Below the pieces are notes generated by a model. The model ran no database searches. It saw only the letters and a program-made list of their open reading frames with translations, and had not been told where the DNA came from. This document shows positions 6,035-11,042 of a stretch of DNA of 13,308 bases, piece after piece. Positions within the stretch are counted from its first letter, which is position 1; every line of letters starts with the position of its first letter. The position numbers were made by a program, and so were the translations under genes. The stretch covers positions 1 to 13,308 of the forward strand of contig NZ_JNXE01000077.1 in NCBI RefSeq assembly GCF_000716605.1, given 5' to 3'. This DNA comes from Streptomyces sp. NRRL F-525 (GTDB lineage: Bacteria > Actinomycetota > Actinomycetes > Streptomycetales > Streptomycetaceae).

Positions 6035-6772
6035 GTGCCCACACAACGCCCTCCCGCCCCGAACCACGGCGAGCCGATCTGGCTGCGTGAGGCCGAGCGC
6101 GACGCCAAGCCGAAGGCGCAGCCGCTCACGCGGGAGCGGATCGTGCGGGCCGCGATGGCGGTCGCCGACAGTGAGGGGCTCGACGCCGTCTCCATTCGGC
6201 GGATCGCCGGGGAGTTGAAGGCCCGGCCGATGAGCCTCTACGCGCACATCGACAGCAAGGACGACCTGTTCGAGCTGATGCATGACGCCGCCGCGGAGGA
6301 GACGCTCGTCGGGGACGTCCCCTCCGACTGGCGCGAGGCGCTGCGCGTGCTCGCCCGCGCCAACCGGGCCGCCGCGCTGCGCCACCCGTGGCTGCTGGCC
6401 ACCCGGGACACGGGGTGCCCGGTCGGCCCCGCCTCCCTGAAGCGCATGGACGAATCCGCCGCCGCGGTACGGGGGTTGGACGCCGACGGTGCCGTACTGC
6501 GGGCGCTGATCCTCGCGGTCGACACGTTCACGCTCGGGCATGTGATGGCCGAGCTGTCCGGCGGGATCCGGCGCCGGACCACCGAGGAGGCCGGCACCGC
6601 CCGGCGCGCGGCCACCACGGAGTACGTCCAGAAGCAGATCGACGCAGGCCGGCTCCCCCACCTCGCCGAGACCGGTTTCTCCGAGCTGCTCTACAACGAC
6701 GACGCGGAGGCGAGCTTCGAACGCGGCCTCGACTGGCTGCTGGCCGGTGCCGCCGGGTCACTCATGAAGTAG
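6035..6772 (+). CDS. TetR/AcrR-family transcriptional regulator
   Basis: This 245-residue protein has a 30-residue basic N-terminal arm (IWLREAERDAKPKAQ), then a TetR DNA-binding domain at about 31-80: LTRERIVRAAMAVADSEGLD, with helix-turn-helix VSIRRIAGELKARPMSLYAHI (about 52-72), then DSKDDLFELMHD. The rest is an all-helical ligand/dimer domain of the TetR_C type, containing WREALRVLARANRAAALRHP and FTLGHVMAEL. The GTG at 6035 is chosen because the -10 TAGACT is just upstream; a much longer frame is open to 4442, but it is only the shadow of the HAD and DUF7666 genes. The protein probably represses itself and the divergent DUF7666 gene through the 5941-5999 palindromes. The ligand is unknown. 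It ends 16 bp from the convergent diiron-protein gene. Confidence 0.92.
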   Translation: MPTQRPPAPNHGEPIWLREAERDAKPKAQPLTRERIVRAAMAVADSEGLDAVSIRRIAGELKARPMSLYAHIDSKDDLFELMHDAAAEETLVGDVPSDWREALRVLARANRAAALRHPWLLATRDTGCPVGPASLKRMDESAAAVRGLDADGAVLRALILAVDTFTLGHVMAELSGGIRRRTTEEAGTARRAATTEYVQKQIDAGRLPHLAETGFSELLYNDDAEASFERGLDWLLAGAAGSLMK

Positions 6773-6788
6773 CCCGTTCACACCCTGG

Positions 6789-7616
6789 CTAGAAAGCGCT
6801 CGCGGCCGCCGCTTCCGCTTCCGGCAGCAGATCCTTGCTCTGCTGGATCATCCGCGCGTAGGTGCGGTCGGGGTCCGAGTTGTCTAGCGCGAATCGCAGG
6901 AGAGCGCCGGACCAGTCGTCGAAAAGGGCGAACGTGCGGTCCACCATGCGCTTGGATTCCTCACGCTGGGCCTCGTCGAGGGACGGCAGGCTCGTTTCTT
7001 CGACTTCCGGTGACTTGATGCTGTGCGACGCCTCCGCCAGGTAATGCTTCGTACCGAAGAATTCGCATTCCCGGCCGTCCCGCAGGGCGATTCCCCGGCA
7101 GTGCGTGAAGATGGTGATGGAGACCGCCTCGATGGATTCCACCATGGCGAAGACGGCGTACGTCGGCGCGTCGGCGGCGAGGGCGGCCAGTTCCATGACG
7201 AGGCGCCGGGAGTGCTGGAAGTCCGCGCTCCACAGGACGCGGGTGGCGTCCGACAGGGGCATCTCGCCGTCGGCGCCCAGTTTCTCCAGGTCGGTCAGCA
7301 TCCACTGCCAGTGGAAGTCCTCCTCGTACGTGTGCGCGTTGAGCAGGGACTGCAACTGGTCGCGTTCGGCTTCCTCGGCGCTCTTGCGGAAGACGTACTT
7401 GTTCAGGTCGGAGTAGCCCATGATGAACGGGATCACGCTCGGGCCCCACGCCAGGCGCTTTTCGCCGGGGAGCGACTCGTCGGCCAATAATTCGGTGAAG
7501 AATTCATGCCCTTCGTACGACGCTCGGCGTTCCTCTATGTAATCGATGACCTTTTGCACGAGAACTCCATTGGGGAGGTGGGGGTGTCGGGGGTGGCGAC
7601 CTTCCATATCTATCAT
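6789..7616 (-). CDS. Heme-oxygenase-like diiron oxidase (HDO-fold) family protein, TTA codon
   Basis: This protein of about 275 residues has the ligand pattern of the heme-oxygenase-like diiron family (UndA, CADD, BesC relatives). With ATG 7614-7616 as residue 1: E99-x2-H102 in YEEDFHW, E160 in FAMVESIE, and H191-x3-E195-x2-H198 in KHYLAEASHS. As I recall, CADD uses H-x3-D-x2-H at the last site, so here Asp is replaced by Glu. Such proteins use O2 and two irons to oxidise or cleave small substrates; the substrate here is unknown, and a non-enzymatic relative cannot be excluded. Start is uncertain: ATG 7616 has GGAG at 9 nt, GTG 7559 has GGAG at 5 nt and fits the conserved start better, and GTG 7631 has no ribosome site. 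Leu43 is a TTA codon (7488-7490), implying dependence on bldA tRNA. Codon use is less GC-biased than neighbours, suggesting transfer. Confidence 0.75.
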   Translation of the reverse strand: MIDMEGRHPRHPHLPNGVLVQKVIDYIEERRASYEGHEFFTELLADESLPGEKRLAWGPSVIPFIMGYSDLNKYVFRKSAEEAERDQLQSLLNAHTYEEDFHWQWMLTDLEKLGADGEMPLSDATRVLWSADFQHSRRLVMELAALAADAPTYAVFAMVESIEAVSITIFTHCRGIALRDGRECEFFGTKHYLAEASHSIKSPEVEETSLPSLDEAQREESKRMVDRTFALFDDWSGALLRFALDNSDPDRTYARMIQQSKDLLPEAEAAAASAF

Positions 7617-7675
7617 TATCGAAATCTCCACAGGTGGGCTTTTACTTGATCACGCCCTCACCTTCATCTGCCGGA

Positions 7676-7693
7676 CAGGTGTCACAGGTGTCA
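7676..7693 (+). repeat. Tandem 9-bp repeat upstream of the HTH-Clp_N promoter
   Basis: CAGGTGTCA occurs twice in direct tandem (7676-7684 and 7685-7693). The second copy forms the left arm of operator 1. The first may be an extra half-site for the same regulator. Confidence 0.55.
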
Positions 7694-7710
7694 ACTCGGG
7701 GTTGACACCT
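7686..7710. promoter_or_regulatory. Operator 1, perfect 10-bp palindrome
   Basis: AGGTGTCAAC (7686-7695) and GTTGACACCT (7701-7710) are exact reverse complements around the 5-nt spacer TCGGG. The right arm contains the -35 hexamer TTGACA of the HTH-Clp_N gene. The core TGTCAAC-N5-GTTGACA recurs 28 bp downstream. A helix-turn-helix dimer is the natural ligand; autoregulation by the adjacent gene product is inferred. Confidence 0.8.
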
Positions 7711-7730
7711 CCGCACTGTCAACCTACGGT
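7702..7730 (+). promoter_or_regulatory. Leaderless promoter of the HTH-Clp_N gene
   Basis: TTGACA (7702-7707) and TACGGT (7725-7730) are separated by 17 bp, an excellent match to a housekeeping sigma promoter. The -10 ends 6 nt before the ATG at 7737, so the transcript should start at the A of ATG. No ribosome site exists, in agreement with a leaderless mRNA. The -35 lies in operator 1 and the -10 in operator 2. Confidence 0.75.
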
Positions 7731-7735
7731 TGTCA
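7717..7735. promoter_or_regulatory. Operator 2, second copy of the palindrome
   Basis: TGTCAAC (7717-7723), spacer CTACG, GTTGTCA (7729-7735) repeats the operator 1 core TGTCAAC-N5-GTTGACA with one change in the right arm. Its position covers the -10 element and ends 1 nt before the start codon, so occupancy would block RNA polymerase. The 28-bp spacing from operator 1 is conserved in both arms. Confidence 0.75.
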
Positions 7736-7736
7736 C

Positions 7737-8453
7737 ATGACGACCAACCCGAACGTCCCCTCGTCCGTACGTCTCGACGACCTCATCGTCGCCATCAAGA
7801 AGGTCCACCCCGAACCGCTCGACCAGCTCCAGGACGCGGTCATCGCCGCCGACCACCTGGGCGACGTGGCCGACCACCTGATCGGGCACTTCGTGGACCA
7901 GGCCCGGCGTTCCGGTGCCTCCTGGACGGACATCGGCAGGAGCATGGGGGTCACCCGGCAGGCCGCGCAGAAGCGCTTCGTGGCGAAGGAGTCGGCGGAC
8001 CTCGACCCCAGTCAGGGGTTCGGCCGGTACACGCCGCGCGCCCGCAACGCGGTGATGGCCGCCCACAACGAAGCCATCGCCGCCCGCAACGCTGAGGGCC
8101 GCCCCGAGCACCTGGTCCTCGGCCTGCTCGCCGAACCGGACGCCGTCGCGGGCAAGGCGATCGTCGCGCAGGGGGTGCTCCTGGACGCCGTACGCCAGGC
8201 GGCCACCGCCGCGCTCCCCCCGGCCGCCGACGAGGTCCCGGAGCTCGTCCCCTACGGCCCCGACGCCAAGAAGGTCCTCGAACTCACCTTCCGCGAGGCC
8301 CTGCGCCTCGGCCACAACTACATCGGCACCGAACACATCCTGCTGGCCCTCCTGGAGCACGAGAACGGCGAGGGCGTCCTCAACGGCCTGGGCATCGACA
8401 AGGCCACGACCGAAGGGCGCATCGCCGAAATGCTCAACCAGCTCCAGGGGTGA
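7737..8453 (+). CDS. HTH plus Clp N-terminal (Clp_N) domain protein, putative regulator
   Basis: This 238-residue protein joins a helix-turn-helix-like segment (about 61-81, ASWTDIGRSMGVTRQAAQKRF) to a double Clp_N repeat: repeat 1 at about 96-155 (FGRYTPRARNAVMAAHNEAI, then EHLVLGLLAEPD) and repeat 2 at about 173-236 (YGPDAKKVLELTFREALRLG, then YIGTEHILLALLEHENGEG). In ClpA/ClpC the Clp_N domain receives adaptors and substrates. There are no Walker motifs, so this is not an unfoldase. It probably binds DNA and uses Clp_N to sense a partner, perhaps a Clp chaperone, a tagged protein or a peptide; that role is inference. The ATG at 7737 is fixed by the leaderless promoter. The palindrome pair over the promoter suggests autorepression. 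It is divergent from the diiron-protein gene and convergent (24 bp) with Uma2. Confidence 0.85.
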   Translation: MTTNPNVPSSVRLDDLIVAIKKVHPEPLDQLQDAVIAADHLGDVADHLIGHFVDQARRSGASWTDIGRSMGVTRQAAQKRFVAKESADLDPSQGFGRYTPRARNAVMAAHNEAIAARNAEGRPEHLVLGLLAEPDAVAGKAIVAQGVLLDAVRQAATAALPPAADEVPELVPYGPDAKKVLELTFREALRLGHNYIGTEHILLALLEHENGEGVLNGLGIDKATTEGRIAEMLNQLQG

Positions 8454-8477
8454 GGTGCGGCCGGCCCGCCGCTCGGG

Positions 8478-9113
8478 TCAGAACTGACTCGTGTCGAGGT
8501 CGAACCCGAGCGGCTCGGGCAGTGCCACGGTCTTGGAGATCTCGATCTCGGCGGCCCTGGTGTAGCGGTCCTCGGCGGGCTCGCTGTAGACGATGACCGT
8601 CCCGGCCTCGCGGTCGATCAGCAGGTAACAGGGGATGCCCGCGCGCGCGTAGCCACGCAGTTTGGGACCGCGGTCGTTGACGGCGGTGGACTCGGAGGTC
8701 ACCTCGCCGACGAGGACGACGGGCGCGGGGTCGTGGTAGCGCTGGTCGTCGGCGAAGCTGCCCTTCGGAGCGATCACCAGGTCGGGGACGACCTGGCCGG
8801 TGACAGAGGCGTCCGGAACGTGCAGGCCGAGACCGGTGTACGTACGCAGATCGCCGTCGTGACGGTTGAGCGTGACCTGCTCCGCCGTCTCGGACACGAT
8901 CTCCTCATGCTCCCCATTGGCCGGAGGTACCACGTGGATCTTCCCTTCGATCAACTCCACGCGCCATCCCTCAGGGGCAGCTGCGTCGAACGTATCGAAG
9001 GCGGCCTCGACCGAAGCGTCCATGCGCCTCTCCTCCGTCGGACTCGGATGAGGACTCGTCGGACTCGGACTCGGATGAGGACTCAGGTGACGCTCTGGGG
9101 CGGTCAGTGCCAC
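8478..9113 (-). CDS. Uma2 family (DUF820) PD-(D/E)XK endonuclease-like protein
   Basis: This 211-residue protein has the restriction-endonuclease-like core of Uma2: ELIEGKIHVVPP (Glu53/Glu56), VPDLVIAP (Asp111), VLVGEVTSEST (Glu137), and DRGPKLRGYARAGIPCYLLI with Lys151, giving the expected acidic-acidic-Lys site. The family is greatly expanded in Streptomyces and cyanobacteria; its biological role is poorly known. Two starts are possible. GTG 9111-9113 has a perfect ribosome site, AAGGAGG (9120-9126) at 6 nt, and gives a MALTAPE-type beginning common in the family. ATG 9021-9023 (181 residues) also has GGAGGAG nearby. I prefer the first. The extra 30 residues contain a Ser-Pro-His repeat. 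It is divergent from the polymerase gene. Confidence 0.85.
   Translation of the reverse strand: MALTAPERHLSPHPSPSPTSPHPSPTEERRMDASVEAAFDTFDAAAPEGWRVELIEGKIHVVPPANGEHEEIVSETAEQVTLNRHDGDLRTYTGLGLHVPDASVTGQVVPDLVIAPKGSFADDQRYHDPAPVVLVGEVTSESTAVNDRGPKLRGYARAGIPCYLLIDREAGTVIVYSEPAEDRYTRAAEIEISKTVALPEPLGFDLDTSQF
9040..9084. repeat. In-frame 27-bp-period tandem repeat in the Uma2 N-terminus
   Basis: GGACTCGGATGAGGACTC occurs at 9040-9057 and again at 9067-9084, offset 27 bp, exactly nine codons. In the Uma2 frame it encodes two copies of a Ser-Pro-His-Pro-Ser-Pro unit. It could equally be a 5'-leader repeat if the internal ATG at 9023 is the real start. Confidence 0.7.
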
Positions 9114-9293
9114 GGCGGACCTCCTTCGTACGGAGCGACCCTGTCAGCGTAGGCGAGAGGGGCGCCCGTGATCTCGTGATGCGTCACCCGTACGAGTGTG
9201 CGCGTGACGTTTCTTCGCTCGGGGAAGCCGTGCGGGCGACGCGATCCGCGCAGGTCGGGGGCGTTGTCAGACCTGCGTGCCACACTCGCGGAC

Positions 9294-10982
9294 ATGACCG
9301 ATCGCTGGGCGCTCGCTCCGGCCGAGGGTGGTGGTGTGGAGGTCGCCGCCCTCGGTCCGGACGGGCTGCCCGTGGGGGCGGTGGAGCGGGAGGCGGATCT
9401 CGTCGAGGCCGTGCGCGGACGGCCCGACGTGGGGCGATGGGTGTGGCGGTCCACGGCCGAGGTGTATCCGCTGCTGCTCGCCGCGGGGGTGCGGGTGGAG
9501 CGGTGCTACGACGTGGAGGACGCCGAGACGCTGCTGCTCGGGCACCAGGGGCGGCACGGTGAGCCGCGGTCGGCGGCGGCCGCGCTGGCCCGGTTGCGGG
9601 GCGGGGCCGTACCGCCGGATCCGCCGCAGCGGGCGGCCGAACCGGGCGCGCAGCCCTCGCTCTTCGAGCCGCAGAGCGTCCATCTCCCGCTGGCCGACCT
9701 GCTGGCGGTGTACGCCGAGCAGCAGCGGCGGCACGACGCGGCCACGCACCCCGACCGGATGCGGCTGCTCACCGCCTCCGAGTCGGCGGGGATGCTGGTC
9801 GCGGCCGAGATGAACCGGGCCGGGCTGCCGTGGAGCGCCGAGGTGCACCGGGAGATGCTGCACGAGTTGCTGGGCGATCGGTATGCCGGGGGCGGTGAGC
9901 CGCGGCGGCTGGCCGAGTTGGCGGACGAGGTGTCCGTCGCCTTCGGGAGACGGGTGCGGCCGGATCTGCCCGCCGATGTGGTCAAGGCCTTCGCCGAGGC
10001 CGGGATCAAGGTCAGGTCGACCCGGCGCTGGGAGATCCAGTCCCTCGACCATCCGGCCGTGAAGCCGCTGCTGGAGTACAAGAAGCTGTACCGGATCTGG
10101 GTGGCCCACGGCTGGTCCTGGCTGCAGGACTGGGTGCGGGACGGACGGTTCCGGCCGGAGTTCCTCGCGGGCGGGACGGTCACCGGGCGCTGGGTCACGA
10201 ACGGCGGGGGCGGGCTGCAGATCCCCAAGGTCATCCGGCGGGCCGTGGTCGCCGACCCGGGCTGGCGGCTCGTCGTCGCCGACGCCGACCAGATGGAACC
10301 GCGGGTGCTCGCCGCGATCTCGCGCGACCCCGGGTTGATGGAGGTCGCGGGCCGCGCCACCGACCTCTACCAGTCCGTGTCCGACCGCGCCTTCTCCGGC
10401 GACCGCGACCAGGCCAAGATCGCCGTGCTCGGCGCGGTCTACGGCCAGACCTCCGGCGACGGCCTCAAGAACCTCGCCGCGCTCAGACGGAGGTTCCCCA
10501 AGGCGGTGGCGTACGTCGATGACGCCGCGAAGGCGGGCGAGGAGGGACGGCTCGTCCGGACCTGGCTGGGGCGGACTTGCCCGCCGGTGGCCGGGGGCGA
10601 GGACGCGGCGGAGGAGGCGGGCATCCCCCAGGACGACCCCGTCACGGCCCCTGCCGACCAGGGCTGGGTGCCGGGTTACGCGTCCACCAACTCCCGCGCC
10701 CGGGGCCGTTTCGCGCGCAACTTCGTCGTCCAGGGCAGCGCGGCGGACTGGGCCCTGCTGATGCTGGCCGCGCTCCGGCGGTCCTGTGCGGAGCTGTCGG
10801 CGGAACTGGTCTTCTTCCAGCACGACGAGGTGATCGTGCACTGCCCGGAGGCGGAGGCCGAGACCGTCGCCGCCGCGATACAGGAGGCGGCCGATCTCGC
10901 CGGGCGGCTGACGTTCGGGGAGACGCCGGTGCGGTTTCCCTTCACGGTGGCGGTGGTCGAGTGTTACGCGGATGCCAAGTAG
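9294..10982 (+). CDS. Short family-A DNA polymerase (Pol I-like, without 5' nuclease)
   Basis: This 562-residue protein carries the polymerase domain of family A. Motif A VVADADQMEPRVLAA has catalytic Asp330 and steric-gate Glu335. Motif B RDQAKIAVLGAVYG has Arg371, Lys375 and Tyr383. Motif C FFQHDEVIVHC has His510-Asp511-Glu512. Actinobacterial members are usually named bifunctional 3'-5' exonuclease/DNA polymerase. The 5' nuclease domain of Pol I is absent, and the N-terminal 110 residues show no obvious DEDD exonuclease acids. The catalytic carboxylates remain, so activity is likely, perhaps in repair; the main replicative-repair PolA would be encoded elsewhere. ATG 9294 was chosen over the frame opening at 9198 because MTDRWALAP is the natural N-terminus; no strong ribosome site is seen. 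The 180-bp divergent gap to Uma2 shows no other clear feature. Confidence 0.88.
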   Translation: MTDRWALAPAEGGGVEVAALGPDGLPVGAVEREADLVEAVRGRPDVGRWVWRSTAEVYPLLLAAGVRVERCYDVEDAETLLLGHQGRHGEPRSAAAALARLRGGAVPPDPPQRAAEPGAQPSLFEPQSVHLPLADLLAVYAEQQRRHDAATHPDRMRLLTASESAGMLVAAEMNRAGLPWSAEVHREMLHELLGDRYAGGGEPRRLAELADEVSVAFGRRVRPDLPADVVKAFAEAGIKVRSTRRWEIQSLDHPAVKPLLEYKKLYRIWVAHGWSWLQDWVRDGRFRPEFLAGGTVTGRWVTNGGGGLQIPKVIRRAVVADPGWRLVVADADQMEPRVLAAISRDPGLMEVAGRATDLYQSVSDRAFSGDRDQAKIAVLGAVYGQTSGDGLKNLAALRRRFPKAVAYVDDAAKAGEEGRLVRTWLGRTCPPVAGGEDAAEEAGIPQDDPVTAPADQGWVPGYASTNSRARGRFARNFVVQGSAADWALLMLAALRRSCAELSAELVFFQHDEVIVHCPEAEAETVAAAIQEAADLAGRLTFGETPVRFPFTVAVVECYADAK

Positions 10983-11042
10983 GGCCTACGGCTGCGGTGT
11001 GCAGGGCTTGTCGCCGGGTGGCCAGGGTCTACGGCTGCGGTG
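10981..11042. repeat. Imperfect 19-bp direct repeat at the polymerase/NB-ARC junction
   Basis: AGGGCCTACGGCTGCGGTG (10981-10999) and AGGGTCTACGGCTGCGGTG (11024-11042) match at 18 of 19 positions, 43 bp apart. The first copy overlaps the end of the polymerase stop codon; the second holds the stop and last codons of the leftward NB-ARC gene. It looks like a small tandem duplication of that gene's 3' end. No clear terminator is seen in the 46-bp gap. Confidence 0.65.

Noticed and set aside
9181..9210. CGTCAC...GTGACG inverted repeat between Uma2 and the polymerase gene
   Set aside because: Only six pairs with a long loop in a GC-rich region; it may be chance and no second copy supports it as an operator.
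9267..10841. Long minus-strand open frame opposite the polymerase gene
   Set aside because: It has no recognisable domain and a Pro/Gly/His/Arg-biased composition; the plus strand carries clear polymerase motifs A, B and C.
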